Below are positions 1 through 11,999 of a stretch of DNA of 64,000 nucleotides, piece by piece; the stretch's first letter is position 1; each line of letters starts with the position of its first letter. The DNA is from Emcibacter sp. SYSU 3D8 (GTDB lineage: Bacteria > Pseudomonadota > Alphaproteobacteria > SMXS01). A program made the translations under genes and the position numbers. The notes beneath the pieces were generated by a model. The model did not search any database and was not told where the DNA came from. It worked only from the letters and a program-made list of their open reading frames with translations. The stretch is taken from assembly GCF_039655875.1 (NCBI RefSeq), contig NZ_JBBYXK010000001.1:620001-684000 (forward strand), given 5' to 3'.

Positions 1-2554
<2,554 letters not shown>

Positions 2555-2631
2555 GCCGCACTCTCCACTGCCCATGAAGGATCATGGGGTCTTCTTATTA
2601 CACCAGCGCGCTACCGCGATCACACACCAAC

Positions 2632-2775
2632 ATCGTCGTCCCCGCGCACGCGGGAATCCAGGCGGTGAAAGGGCTGTGGCCGCGATGAAGCGCTCCACAA
2701 AAAACTTCCCGATCGCAGTGTCGCCCCGCCGAGCCCTGCGAAGAACTGGGTTCCCACTTGCGCGGGGATGACGAC
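2632..2775. repeat. inverted pair of REP/MITE-like palindromic units
   Basis: Two roughly 30-bp units lie head to head in the 256-bp gap between glyS and ppdK. The left unit is at 2632-2661 (core CCCGCGCACGCGGGAATCCA). The right unit is at 2745-2775 and, read in reverse complement, has core CCCGCGCAAGTGGGAACCCA. Each unit is itself a hairpin, and the pair encloses about 83 bp. This resembles the dispersed intergenic palindromes common in alphaproteobacterial genomes. It could form a large stem in the glyS-ppdK transcript. No gene is seen in this gap. Confidence 0.7.
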
Positions 2776-2810
2776 TGTGAAAGCACGGCGCGCGCTTGGC
2801 AACGCCCGCC

Positions 2811-4853
2811 TCATCCCTCGATCTTCGAGAAATCCGCGACCTTGTTGAGCGTCGCACGAATCTGTGACAACAGCAGCAGGCGGTTGCGGCGCAGCTCCGG
2901 CTCCTCGGCGTTCACCGTCACATGGTCGAAGAATGCATCGACCGGACGGCGCAGGCCCGCAATCGCCACCATGGCATCGGTGAACCGCTCGGCCTTTACA
3001 GCCGCTTCCGCCTCTTTCATGGCGTCGCCGAGGCGCGCATGCAGCACCTTTTCCTCTTCCTGGGCCAGCCGCTCGTAGTCGGCGGCGCCGTCATAGGAAG
3101 CACTGTCCTTCTTTTCCTCGATGCGCACTATGTTGGTGGCGCGCTTGTACGCCGCCAGCAAGTTGACGCCATCCTCGGTGTCGAGAAAGCCCTGCAGCGC
3201 CTTCACCCGGTCGAGCAGACGCACCAGATCGTCCTCGGCGCTGAGCGCGAAGACGGCGGTGATGAGGTCGTGGCGCACGCCCTGCTCGCGCAGATAGACC
3301 TTCAGGCGATCGGCAAAAAATTCCAGCAGTTGCAATGCTGTATCGGGTGATGCTCCAGCACTCTGGAAGACATCGAGCAGCCTCAGCCGCAGCCCGTTCT
3401 CCAGCACCAGCCGGATCACGCCGAGCGCGGCGCGGCGCAGCGCGAACGGGTCCTTGGAGCCGGTCGGCTTCTCGTCGACGCCGAAGAAGCCCACCAGCGT
3501 GTCGATCTTGTCGGCCAGGGCGACGGCGACGCTGACCGGCGCGGTCGGGCACTTGTCGCCCGGACCCTGCGGCCGGTAGTGATCGGCGATGGCTTCGGCC
3601 ACCTCGGCCGGCTTGCCTTCGGCGAGGGCGTAGTAGCGGCCCATGATGCCCTGCAGTTCGGGGAACTCGCCCACCATCTCGGTGCGCAGATCCGCCTTGG
3701 CGAGACCGGCGGCTTCCCTCGCCTGTTCGGGATCGGCGCCGGGAATTGACTTGCTGAGTTCCACGGCCAGCGCGGTGACGCGGCGGACCTTTTCGCCCAA
3801 GGTGCCCAGCTTCTCGTGGAACACCACCTCCTCCAGCGCCGGCAGGCGCGCGGCCAGCGGCGTCTTGCGGTCCAGGTCCCAGAAGAACTTGGTGTCGGAC
3901 AGGCGGGCGCTCAGCACGCGCTCGTTGCCGGCGACGATGGCCTTGCCGCCGTCCTTCGCCGCCAGGTTCGACACGATGGCGAAACGCGGCGCCAGATGGC
4001 CCGCCCTGTCGCGGAACATGGGGTATTTCTGGTGGGTCTTGATCGCCGAGATCAGCGCTTCCGGCGGCACGTCCATGAACGCCTGGTCGATGGTGCCGAC
4101 CAGGATCACCGGCCATTCCACCAGACCGGCGACCTCGTCGAACAGCCCGTCATCCTCGATCGGCAGCAGGCCGTTCTGCTGGCCGTACAGGTCGAGATGC
4201 TCGCTGATGTCCAGCTTGCGCTCGCGCGGGTCGACGATGACGTTCGCCTTGCGCAGCGTCTCCTTGTAGTCGGCGAAGCCGGCGACCGCAAAGCTCGAAG
4301 GCGCGAGGAAACGGTGACCCACGGTGCTGTCGCCGCTGGCGATGCCGTCGACGTCGAACGGTACGATCTTGCCGTCGAACAAGGCGATGATCGAGTGCAG
4401 CGGGCGCACCCAGGTCAGGCTGCCGGCGCCCCAGCGCATGGACTTGGGCCACGGGAACGATCGGATCACCTCGGGCACGATCTGGGCGATCACGTCGGCG
4501 GTCGCCCCGCCCTGCTTCTCGATAATGGCGACGAGGAAGGTGCCCTTCTTGTCCTCGACCTCGGTCAGCTGGTCGCGGGTCAGGCCGGTGGAGCGCAGGA
4601 AGCCGTCGATGGCCTGGGCCGGCGCGTCGATCCTCGGGCCCTTGCGCTCTTCCTTGACGTCGGGTTGGGCGACGGGCAAGCCGTCGATGACGAGCGCCAG
4701 TCGGCGCGGCGTCACGAAGGCATCGGCCTTCGAAAAGTCCAGGCCGGCGGCCTTCAGCTTCTCGGAGACGAGCCGCTTCAGGTCCTCGGCGGCGCGGGCC
4801 TGCATGCGGGCGGGAATCTCCTCCGAGAGGAGCTCGAGCAGGAATTCGGCCAT
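2811..4853 (-). CDS. glyS: glycyl-tRNA synthetase beta subunit
   Basis: Beta subunit of the bacterial alpha2-beta2 glycyl-tRNA synthetase, which charges tRNA-Gly; the beta chain binds the tRNA. The 680-residue product begins [17 protein letters not shown], the typical GlyS N-terminus, and its length is normal for the family (about 680-700). An upstream in-frame extension exists, but the start at 4853 is favoured because its ATG overlaps the TAA stop of glyQ by one base (TAATG), which implies translational coupling. The C-terminal part has the helical, DALR-like anticodon-binding character expected. Confidence 0.97.
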   Translation of the reverse strand: MAEFLLELLSEEIPARMQARAAEDLKRLVSEKLKAAGLDFSKADAFVTPRRLALVIDGLPVAQPDVKEERKGPRIDAPAQAIDGFLRSTGLTRDQLTEVEDKKGTFLVAIIEKQGGATADVIAQIVPEVIRSFPWPKSMRWGAGSLTWVRPLHSIIALFDGKIVPFDVDGIASGDSTVGHRFLAPSSFAVAGFADYKETLRKANVIVDPRERKLDISEHLDLYGQQNGLLPIEDDGLFDEVAGLVEWPVILVGTIDQAFMDVPPEALISAIKTHQKYPMFRDRAGHLAPRFAIVSNLAAKDGGKAIVAGNERVLSARLSDTKFFWDLDRKTPLAARLPALEEVVFHEKLGTLGEKVRRVTALAVELSKSIPGADPEQAREAAGLAKADLRTEMVGEFPELQGIMGRYYALAEGKPAEVAEAIADHYRPQGPGDKCPTAPVSVAVALADKIDTLVGFFGVDEKPTGSKDPFALRRAALGVIRLVLENGLRLRLLDVFQSAGASPDTALQLLEFFADRLKVYLREQGVRHDLITAVFALSAEDDLVRLLDRVKALQGFLDTEDGVNLLAAYKRATNIVRIEEKKDSASYDGAADYERLAQEEEKVLHARLGDAMKEAEAAVKAERFTDAMVAIAGLRRPVDAFFDHVTVNAEEPELRRNRLLLLSQIRATLNKVADFSKIEG

Positions 4854-5713
4854 TATGCGGCCTCCTGGCTCTTCAGCCATGCCTCGCAGCAGGCCTTGGC
4901 CAACGCCCGGACGCGGCCGATATACGCCTGCCGCTCGGTCACCGAGATCACGCCGCGGGCGTCCAGCAGGTTGAAATTGTGGCTGGCCTTGATGCACTGG
5001 TCATAGGCCGGCAGCGCGAGGCCGGCGGCCAGCATCGCCTGGCATTCGCCCTCGGCGTCGCGGAAGTGCTGGAACAGGATGTCGGTGTTGGCCTTCTCGA
5101 AATTGTAGGTCGACTGCTCCCGCTCGTTCTGCAGGAACACGTCGCCGTATTTGACGCCGTTGCCGTAGTTGAGGTCGTAGACGTTGTTCACGCCCTGGAT
5201 ATACATGGCGAGGCGCTCGAGTCCGTAGGTCAGCTCGCCCGAGACCGGGCTGCAATCGATGCCGCCAACCTGCTGGAAATAGGTGAACTGGCTGACTTCC
5301 ATGCCGTCGCACCACACTTCCCAGCCCAGGCCCCAGGCGCCCAGGGTCGGGCTTTCCCAGTCGTCCTCGACAAAGCGCATGTCGTGAATGGCCGGATCAA
5401 GACCCAGCTCCTTCAGCGAACCGAGATAGAGTTCCTGGATGTCGGGCGGCGACGGCTTGAGGATCACCTGGAACTGATAATAGTGCTGGAGCCGGTTCGG
5501 ATTCTCGCCGTATCGGCCGTCCTTGGGCCGCCGCGACGGCTGCACATAGGCCGCCTTCCAGGGCTTCGGGCCCAGCGCCCTGAGCGTGGTCGCCGGATGG
5601 AAGGTACCCGCGCCCATTTCCACGTCGTAGGGCTGCAAAATCACGCAACCCTGCCGGGCCCAATAGGCCTGCAACTTCAGTATCAGGTCCTGAAAGGACG
5701 GCGCGTCGGACAT
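4853..5713 (-). CDS. glyQ: glycyl-tRNA synthetase alpha subunit
   Basis: Catalytic class II aminoacyl-tRNA synthetase subunit that forms glycyl-adenylate. The 286-residue protein begins [18 protein letters not shown] and carries the family blocks [20 protein letters not shown] and [19 protein letters not shown] split across the first 90 residues. Length matches the family (about 290). It is the first gene of glyQ-glyS and is transcribed divergently from the PPK2 gene, with a 170-bp intergenic region (5714-5883) that must hold both promoters. I saw no riboswitch there. Confidence 0.97.
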   Translation of the reverse strand: MSDAPSFQDLILKLQAYWARQGCVILQPYDVEMGAGTFHPATTLRALGPKPWKAAYVQPSRRPKDGRYGENPNRLQHYYQFQVILKPSPPDIQELYLGSLKELGLDPAIHDMRFVEDDWESPTLGAWGLGWEVWCDGMEVSQFTYFQQVGGIDCSPVSGELTYGLERLAMYIQGVNNVYDLNYGNGVKYGDVFLQNEREQSTYNFEKANTDILFQHFRDAEGECQAMLAAGLALPAYDQCIKASHNFNLLDARGVISVTERQAYIGRVRALAKACCEAWLKSQEAA

Positions 5714-5883
5714 GGCGTGCGGAAACCCCTGTGGAAGGCGCGCGCACCGTAGCGTCGGGGTTGTTGCCGGTCAAGGAAACGCAGTGCGCGCAAGGCCGTC
5801 ACGCAGCCAGGTTGCAACAAAACTGTAAACCAGCCGTGTTTCTATGGCCCGCCGTCACAAAGGCGGCCGACAGGAGACGCGAC

Positions 5884-6804
5884 ATGGTCAATCCGGACAA
5901 TCAGAACGAAGAGCTCGACTGGCTCGAGGCCGAGTTGGCCGACACGCTCGACGAGGATTACGAACTGGAACTGTCCGAGCCTGCCCTGTCCATGGAGATC
6001 CGCAAGATCTACAAGCGGACCCATCCCGACACCATCGACCGGCAAACCTATTTCCGCTCGCTCCTCAAGCTCCAGTCCGAGCTGATCAAGCTGCAGGACT
6101 GGGTGGCCAGCACGAAGAAGAAGGTGGTGGTGCTGTTCGAGGGCCGCGACTCAGCCGGCAAGGGCGGCGTGATCAAGCGCATTACCCAGCGCCTCAACCC
6201 GCGCATCTGCCGCGTCGTGGCCCTGCCCGCGCCCAGCGACCGCGAAAAGACGCAGTGGTATTTCCAGCGTTACGTGCCGCATCTGCCGGCGGGCGGCGAG
6301 ATCGTGCTGTTCGACCGGTCCTGGTACAACCGCGCCGGGGTCGAGCGCGTAATGGGCTTCGCCTCCGAGGAACAGGTCGAGCGGTTCTTCAACGACGTGC
6401 CCGAATTCGAGCGCATGCTGGTGCGCGACGACACCATCCTGATCAAATACTGGTTCTCGATCACCGACGAGGAGCAGCAGATGCGCTTTCTCGTACGCAT
6501 CCACGATCCGCTGAAGCAGTGGAAGCTCAGCCCCATGGACCTGCAGTCGCGGGTGAATTGGGAATCCTACACCCGGGCCAAGGAAGAGATGCTGGCGCGC
6601 ACCAACATTCCCGAGGCGCCGTGGTACATCGTCGAGGGGAACGACAAGAAGCGCGCCCGGCTGAACTGCATGGAGCATCTGCTGGGGCTGATCCCCTACC
6701 AGCCCGTCGAGCACCCGGTCATCGACCTGCCCGAGCGCGTCTTCAATCCCGATTATGAGCGCCGCGTGCTGCCGCCCGAACTCTACGTGCCGGAGAAGTA
6801 CTAG
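5884..6804 (+). CDS. ppk2: polyphosphate kinase 2 (PPK2 family)
   Basis: Uses polyphosphate to phosphorylate nucleotides (or the reverse) in the cytoplasm. The 306-residue product has a Walker A motif GRDSAGKG (residues 87-94), a Walker B/lid block FDRSWYNR (about 143-150) and the acidic N-terminal extension seen in class I PPK2 proteins. The start at 5884 is chosen over an in-frame upstream one because CAGGAGA lies 7 bases before it and homology begins there. Its stop overlaps the purC stop by 4 bases on the other strand, so there is no room for a terminator between these convergent genes. The class (ADP- versus AMP- or GDP-preferring) cannot be settled by eye. Confidence 0.95.
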   Translation: MVNPDNQNEELDWLEAELADTLDEDYELELSEPALSMEIRKIYKRTHPDTIDRQTYFRSLLKLQSELIKLQDWVASTKKKVVVLFEGRDSAGKGGVIKRITQRLNPRICRVVALPAPSDREKTQWYFQRYVPHLPAGGEIVLFDRSWYNRAGVERVMGFASEEQVERFFNDVPEFERMLVRDDTILIKYWFSITDEEQQMRFLVRIHDPLKQWKLSPMDLQSRVNWESYTRAKEEMLARTNIPEAPWYIVEGNDKKRARLNCMEHLLGLIPYQPVEHPVIDLPERVFNPDYERRVLPPELYVPEKY

Positions 6805-7754
6805 AAAAACCGCTCCAGGTTCCGCCGTACCCGCTCGAGCGGCGATGCGCCCGAGGAAACAGGCGTGAACTTCTGGCCGGTGATGGTCTCGAAGGCCTTG
6901 ATGTAAACGCGGCTGGTCTGCTCGATCAGTTCGGCGGGGATTTCCGGGATCGGGTCCTTGTAGGGATCGCAGCGGGCGACCACCCAGGCGCGGACGAAGT
7001 CCTTGTCGAAGCTGTCGGGGCGCTCGCCGGCGTCGAAGCGTTCCGGATAGGTGCCGGCGATCCAGTAGCGGCTGCTGTCGGGCGTGTGGATTTCGTCGGC
7101 CAGCACGATGCGGCCGGTTTCGTCGGTGCCGAACTCGTATTTGGTGTCGACCAGGATCAGGCCCTGCTGGGCGGCAAGCGCCTGGCCGCGGGCGAACAGC
7201 GCCAGCGAATAGCCCGCGACGGTGTTCCACTGTTCCTGGGTCAACAGCCCCTGCCCGATGATCTGCTCCGGCGTCAGCGGCTCGTCGTGGCCGCCGTCGA
7301 ACGCCTTGCTGGTGGGCGTAAGGATGGCCTTGGGCAGCTTCTGGTTGTCGCGCAGGCCATCTGCGAAACGATGGCCGTACATCTCGCGCGCGCCGCTCTT
7401 GTATAGCGTCAGGATCGAGGTGGCCGTGGAGCCGGCCAGATAGCCGCGCACCACCATCTCGACCGGCAGGATATCGAGCCGCTTGCCGACCACCACATTG
7501 GGATCGGGATATTCGAGGACGTGATTGGGACAGAGGTCGCGGGTGGCCTCGAACCAGTATTTTGCGGTCTGCGTGAGCACCTGACCCTTGTAGGGAATCG
7601 AGCACAGAATGCGGTCGAAAGCACTCAGCCGGTCGGTGGCGATGATGATGCGCCGGCCATCCGCGAGATCGTAGTTCTCCCGTACCTTGCCACTGTAATG
7701 ATTGGGCAATTCGGGAATGAAGGCGTCGGTGAGCGTGGGCGCGTCGCTGGGCAT
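6801..7754 (-). CDS. purC: phosphoribosylaminoimidazole-succinocarboxamide synthase
   Basis: SAICAR synthetase of purine biosynthesis; it joins CAIR and aspartate using ATP. The 317-residue product has the ATP-binding start [12 protein letters not shown], followed by [15 protein letters not shown] and [12 protein letters not shown], all hallmarks of PurC. It is the longer (about 300 residue) form rather than the 240-residue enterobacterial form. ATG 7754 is preferred; an in-frame GTG at 7793 would add 13 residues with no conserved content. The gene converges on ppk2 with a 4-base stop overlap. Confidence 0.96.
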   Translation of the reverse strand: MPSDAPTLTDAFIPELPNHYSGKVRENYDLADGRRIIIATDRLSAFDRILCSIPYKGQVLTQTAKYWFEATRDLCPNHVLEYPDPNVVVGKRLDILPVEMVVRGYLAGSTATSILTLYKSGAREMYGHRFADGLRDNQKLPKAILTPTSKAFDGGHDEPLTPEQIIGQGLLTQEQWNTVAGYSLALFARGQALAAQQGLILVDTKYEFGTDETGRIVLADEIHTPDSSRYWIAGTYPERFDAGERPDSFDKDFVRAWVVARCDPYKDPIPEIPAELIEQTSRVYIKAFETITGQKFTPVSSGASPLERVRRNLERFF

Positions 7755-7892
7755 CGTCTGGGTTTCCGGAGAATCGGTCGCAGACCCTAACACAGGTCGT
7801 CGCGCGGCCGGAAATCAGTTCAGGGGTCGTTTCGGGAAAACCACTAATGCGTTTGGCCCGAGGCCCCCGCGGGAAACGATGCATGAAAGATT

Positions 7893-8081
7893 ATGGATAA
7901 AGCCCGGCACCTGAAATCGCTGGTGTCGTGGTTCGTCACAAGCGGGCGTACCTTTCGCGTCCGCGTCGAGCGGTTTGTCGAACTGCGGCTGCTGAAACGA
8001 CTGATCGACCTGCTCGACATCGATGTTGTCCTCGACGTGGGCGCGCGCCGGATGGGTCGGTGGTCGAGAGGAACTGCCTGA
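7893..8081 (+). pseudogene. truncated N-terminal fragment resembling FkbM-family methyltransferase
   Basis: A 62-codon frame beginning MDKARHLKSLVSWF contains LLKRLIDLLDIDVVLDVGAR, which resembles the start of FkbM methyltransferases, where a LGIDLVLDVGAN-type segment leads into the SAM-binding loop. After VGA the frame continues for only about 12 unrelated residues to a stop, so the rest of the methyltransferase is absent. I see no continuation in any frame up to 8218. FkbM enzymes often decorate polysaccharides, so it may be debris from the edge of the exopolysaccharide locus. The alternative is a small unrelated protein. Confidence 0.5.
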
Positions 8082-8218
8082 TGAAGCGATCCTGACCGCC
8101 GTCGCCGCGTATCGCGCAACCGCACAGGGATCAATCGCCGCAACGCGGCGTTTGTTGAGTGTCCCGCATCCATTGCGAACCCGCGAAGGGTTCTGGCACG
8201 AAACAAGAGGTTGTTGTC

Positions 8219-8512
8219 ATGACATGGAGAACCAGATTTCTCGCCGCGCCTGCCGTCGCCTTTGCCGCACTGCTGGCAATGCCCGCCGCCGGGCTGATCT
8301 CACCTGCCCATGCGGCCTGTGCCCCGGGCGACAAGATCAACGCCAGTACGGCCGAATGGGCCGCCGAGCAAGCGCGCGAGGCCGGCTATAGCAACATCAG
8401 CATGCAGCGAAAGGGCTGCGACAATTACTGGCACGGCATCGGCTCGAAGGACGGCCAGACGGGCCGCTTCGTGGTTTCGCCGGACGGCGAGGTGCTGCCC
8501 GAAGGCGACTGA
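8219..8512 (+). CDS. small secreted protein, PepSY-like
   Basis: A 97-residue protein with an N-terminal signal peptide (basic start MTWRTRF, hydrophobic stretch to about residue 33, AHA cleavage site). The mature part of about 65 residues includes WAAEQAREAGYSNI and KGCDNYWHGIGSKDG, then a strand-like GRFVVSPDGEVLPEGD ending. That pattern resembles small PepSY-type periplasmic proteins. ATG 8219 is chosen because it gives a clean signal peptide and follows AAGAGG. The mature part has two cysteines (in HAACAPG and KGCD) that could pair. The gene converges on the serine protease with a 5-base gap. The role is unknown. Confidence 0.7.
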   Translation: MTWRTRFLAAPAVAFAALLAMPAAGLISPAHAACAPGDKINASTAEWAAEQAREAGYSNISMQRKGCDNYWHGIGSKDGQTGRFVVSPDGEVLPEGD

Positions 8513-8517
8513 CCGCC

Positions 8518-9276
8518 TCAGGGCTCCAGGCCCGCCTTCCTGAGCATCTCGATGGCCGGCGGGATCGGCATGGCGAAGGTGATGCCGGACGGCCGGTCGA
8601 GGGCGCTGTCCTTGGTCTGCTGGACATAGGTCGAGTTGATGACGCCGACCACGGCGCCATCCGATGGATCGACCATGGGGCCGCCGCTGTTGCCGGGAAA
8701 GCTGGTCGCGTCGAGTTGATAGGCCATGATCTTCCTGTCGATGGCCCGGATCATGTCGGGCGTCAGTTCTCCGGGCGTGACCTGCGCCCGGGCGATCGGC
8801 GTGATCGCCGACACGATGCCGCGGTGCGTGGCGGGATAGAGGCCGTAGACCGCGCCGATCGGATAGCCGGTGAACGCCACCTCCTCGCCCTCGCTGAGCG
8901 GTACGCCCAGGAACAGGCGCAGCGCCGGCAGCGTCTTGCCCTCGATCTTCAGCAGCGCCATGTCGTGGTCGGAATCGGCCGCGATCTGCATCACGCGGAC
9001 TATCTCGGCATCGTCGCCCTGCCCCACATACATCGACAGCGATCCGGCCGGCACGCCGCGCACTACGTGCAGCGCGGTCAATATGTGGCCGCCATCGCCC
9101 ACGGCGAAGCCGGTGCCCAGAATCACATCCTGCGGCCGACGGGTTTCCTCGTGGGTGCCGATGGCCACGACGCTGGGCTTCACGGCGGCGATCAACTCGA
9201 CAACGGGGCCGTCGGCGCGGGCCGGGACCGTGCAGCACACGGCCAGCAGCAGCGCCGAAGCCAGCATCCGGCGCAT
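8518..9276 (-). CDS. secreted trypsin-like serine protease
   Basis: A 252-residue exported protease. A signal peptide ends near ARA (residues 19-21). The chymotrypsin-fold triad is visible as H70 (TALHVV), D105 (DMALLK) and S197 (GNSGGP). No PDZ domain follows, unlike DegP/HtrA. It is the last gene of the XrtA operon: its ATG overlaps the xrtA stop (TGATG), so the two are likely translated together. That position suggests a role in processing exported or PEP-CTERM proteins, but this is inference from context only. Confidence 0.88.
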   Translation of the reverse strand: MRRMLASALLLAVCCTVPARADGPVVELIAAVKPSVVAIGTHEETRRPQDVILGTGFAVGDGGHILTALHVVRGVPAGSLSMYVGQGDDAEIVRVMQIAADSDHDMALLKIEGKTLPALRLFLGVPLSEGEEVAFTGYPIGAVYGLYPATHRGIVSAITPIARAQVTPGELTPDMIRAIDRKIMAYQLDATSFPGNSGGPMVDPSDGAVVGVINSTYVQQTKDSALDRPSGITFAMPIPPAIEMLRKAGLEP

Positions 9277-10805
9277 CAGCGGTCTCCCAGCAGGGATACA
9301 GGTGACAGGGCCGTGACCAGGTTCTGCACCTGGGCAGTCAGCGTGGCCATGTCGGCATCCTCGTCGATGGCGATCGCAATCACGCCGGACATGGAGTCCT
9401 TGTAGAAGAGACGCACCTTCGTGGTTTCGATTTTCGCCATAACGTCGCTGCTCACATTGCCTCCGCCAACCCGGTACCAGTAGAACACCACGCGCTTGCG
9501 ATCCGGCTGCGCGAGGCGGACATATCGGACGGTGACAGGCTCTCCGTCAACCTCCAGCGTCGCTTTCCGCCGTTCGCCCAGGCTGTCCCAGCCGCTACCG
9601 GCCAGATCGTTGCCATAGCCGACCAGTTCGCCCGCCGCCGTCTTCTGCAGATAGCGGGCCATGTAGACATCGATGGCGGTGCCGCCCTTGCTGTACCGGG
9701 CAAGCAATTCTTCGTCGGCGCCCGCGAAGACCGGCCGCCAGTCGAGTCCCATATAGGCCGTGCGGCGCCAGTCGCCGGCCTGCGGCGGCGCGGAAAGCAC
9801 GGCCCCGGCGGGCGCCGTGCCGGCCAGCCGGATATTGCTGGAATAGGCGGCGAGGACTCCGGCCAGCACCGCCAGTGCGCCAATGACCGCCAGCTTGCGG
9901 CGGAAGCCGGCCGGCGCGGTCTCGGCGGAGAACACCGCCGGGCGGCGCTGGGGCGGCGGCTCGGCGAACAGCCAGCAGATGCCGATATAGACCGCCAGAA
10001 CGAACAGGAAGAACCAGAAGCCGTAGATGATGTGATCTACGTCCATGCCGCGCCGGCCCTCGGTATGATAGGCGATCAGCACGATCCCCACGGCGCGGAC
10101 CCAGTTGGCGACGATGGGCACGGCCACGGCCACCAGCACGGCAGCCACCCGCCGCGGCCAGCTTCGGTACAGCAGATAGGCCGTCAGCAGGCCGATCTGG
10201 AACATGGCGGTCAGGTAACGGATGCCGGAACATTCGCGGGCGACCTGGAAGCGATGCCAGGGCTGGATGCCGTCCTGCAGGGTAATCATGAAGCCATCGG
10301 TCGTGGTGGCGACTCCGGTCAACTCGACGAACCAGACCACCACATCCGCCGTCCAGCGCTGTAGCGTGGGAACGAGAAAATCGCCCATGGGGGCCAGGAA
10401 CAGCATGAACATCAGCGGGAACAGCAGCACACGCACGACGGGCCAGCCGAACAGGGCCAGCACAAGGCCCTGGACCATGCCGATCAGCGCAACCTGCTGC
10501 ACCACCTGCACCTGTCCCGCGGCGCCCAGCACCCAGCCCAGCGCCGCCAGCAACACCACGGCCAGCCCGCGCCAGTCTGCTCGCGGCATCACACGCGCCA
10601 GACGGTCGCGGTCCTCCCACACCAGATAGGCCAGGATCAGCGGCACCAGATAGGTGTGCTGGTAACTGTCATTGCCGCGCCAGGTCGCTTCCATGGACAG
10701 CGCCGTGCGCCAGAACAGGGCAATCAGAGCGGCGGCGGATACAGCGAACACGGCGACCGTGTAGCGCCAGCGCGACCACGATCGAAGCATCGGGTCGGCA
10801 CTCAT
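9276..10805 (-). CDS. xrtA: exosortase A fused to EpsI domain
   Basis: Inner-membrane cysteine transpeptidase-like enzyme that recognises PEP-CTERM tails. Residues 1-280 form the exosortase with many membrane segments and the catalytic set C192 (RECSGIRY), R237 (NWVRAVG) and H258 (DHIIYGFWFF). Residues from about 300 start with another membrane segment and form a periplasmic EpsI-like domain (GDWRRTAYMGLDWRPVFAGAD onward, in part). Fusion of EpsI to the exosortase is typical of XrtA. Its ATG overlaps the stop of the upstream glycosyltransferase (ATGA). Its substrate candidate in this window is the PEP-CTERM protein at 33828. Confidence 0.95.
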   Translation of the reverse strand: MSADPMLRSWSRWRYTVAVFAVSAAALIALFWRTALSMEATWRGNDSYQHTYLVPLILAYLVWEDRDRLARVMPRADWRGLAVVLLAALGWVLGAAGQVQVVQQVALIGMVQGLVLALFGWPVVRVLLFPLMFMLFLAPMGDFLVPTLQRWTADVVVWFVELTGVATTTDGFMITLQDGIQPWHRFQVARECSGIRYLTAMFQIGLLTAYLLYRSWPRRVAAVLVAVAVPIVANWVRAVGIVLIAYHTEGRRGMDVDHIIYGFWFFLFVLAVYIGICWLFAEPPPQRRPAVFSAETAPAGFRRKLAVIGALAVLAGVLAAYSSNIRLAGTAPAGAVLSAPPQAGDWRRTAYMGLDWRPVFAGADEELLARYSKGGTAIDVYMARYLQKTAAGELVGYGNDLAGSGWDSLGERRKATLEVDGEPVTVRYVRLAQPDRKRVVFYWYRVGGGNVSSDVMAKIETTKVRLFYKDSMSGVIAIAIDEDADMATLTAQVQNLVTALSPVSLLGDR

Positions 10806-11995
10806 GGCTGGAGCACCCGGTCGAGCACCTTCAGATTGGCCTCCCAGCCATAGTTCGCCAGCACCCGGCGGCGCGCCGCCTGGCCATCCGGCATGCCCGG
10901 CTGGCCGGAAAGCACGGCGGTGACCGCCTCGGCCATGGAAGCGGCGGTGTCGGCCACGGCCACCTCGCCCGGCTGCAAGCCGGTCAGCCCCTGCGCCGCA
11001 TGACGACTGATGACCACCGGCTTTTCCATGGCCATGGCCTCAAGCACCTTGTTCTGAATGCCGCGCGCCACCCGCAGCGGCGCGACGATGCAATCGGCAT
11101 GGGCGATATAGTCCCGCGTGTCGGCAATGGCGCCGGTCACCGTCACGCCCGGCAGGCCCGCCAGCGCCTGCACCTCGGGCGCAGGCTTGAACCCCACGAT
11201 ATAGAACCGGGCTTCGGCCACACGCTGGCGTATCAGCGGCAGGATCTCGCGCGCGAACCAGCACACCGCGTCCACATTGGGCCAATAATCCATGGCGCCG
11301 GTGAAGGCGATCATCGGCCCGCCCGCCGGAAAGGGATCTGGGTAACCGCGCGCCGGCGAGAACCGATCGGTATCGACGCTGCTGGTCAGCGCGAACGTCT
11401 TCCCGGCCGCCTGAGGCACCCGGTCGCGGAACAGCGCCGCCTCGGGCTCGGAGACCAGCAGGCAGGCATCGACCTGCCCGGCCACCTGCGCCTCGAAGCG
11501 GCCCAGCGTGCGTGCCTCGCGTTCGTACAACAGGCGCATGGGTCCCGACTGCGCCTTGGCGTATTGCGCCCATTTGTCGGAATCCACGTCGACCAGGTCC
11601 ATGACGGTGCGCAGGCCCGACAGCGCATCCAGATAGACGCCGGTCTGTGAGGAATACAGGAAGGCAGTACGCGGTTTCACCGCCGCTACGGTGGCGCGAA
11701 CCCAGTCGCGCATGGCGGCGTCGCGGTAGCAGGCAACACTCAGCGCCTCGCCGCGCAGCAGGCCGGTGAGGCTGCGCAGCCGCGAGCGCAGCCGCGGAAG
11801 CGGGGCGAAGAACGTGCCGGCGCATAGGCGCTCCAGCATATCCGTATGCTGCCAGTCCGCCGGATCATCGATGAAGCATCCCAGATGCACCCGGTAGCGT
11901 GCCGCCAGGTGCTGCAGGATGTGCCACGAGCGTATCTTGTCGCCCTTGTTGGGCGGATACGGGATTCGGTGCGCCAGGTAGAGCAGGTCCTCCAT
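10802..11995 (-). CDS. XrtA-associated glycosyltransferase (TIGR03087-type)
   Basis: A 397-residue GT4/GT-B glycosyltransferase expected to add a sugar to the lipid-linked repeat unit on the cytoplasmic face. The N-terminus LAHRIPYPPNKGDKIRSWH and the C-terminal donor site (APLRVARGIQNKVLEAMAME) match the sugar transferases that travel with exosortase A (TIGR03087 in my recollection of the family). It sits between the FemAB-like gene (4-bp gap) and xrtA (4-bp overlap). The donor and acceptor sugars cannot be read from sequence. Confidence 0.88.
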   Translation of the reverse strand: MEDLLYLAHRIPYPPNKGDKIRSWHILQHLAARYRVHLGCFIDDPADWQHTDMLERLCAGTFFAPLPRLRSRLRSLTGLLRGEALSVACYRDAAMRDWVRATVAAVKPRTAFLYSSQTGVYLDALSGLRTVMDLVDVDSDKWAQYAKAQSGPMRLLYEREARTLGRFEAQVAGQVDACLLVSEPEAALFRDRVPQAAGKTFALTSSVDTDRFSPARGYPDPFPAGGPMIAFTGAMDYWPNVDAVCWFAREILPLIRQRVAEARFYIVGFKPAPEVQALAGLPGVTVTGAIADTRDYIAHADCIVAPLRVARGIQNKVLEAMAMEKPVVISRHAAQGLTGLQPGEVAVADTAASMAEAVTAVLSGQPGMPDGQAARRRVLANYGWEANLKVLDRVLQP

Positions 11996-11999
11996 GGCG

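Noticed and set aside
5714-5883. Glycine riboswitch upstream of glyQ
   Set aside because: No paired aptamer-like conserved core seen, and such riboswitches normally control gcv or transport genes.
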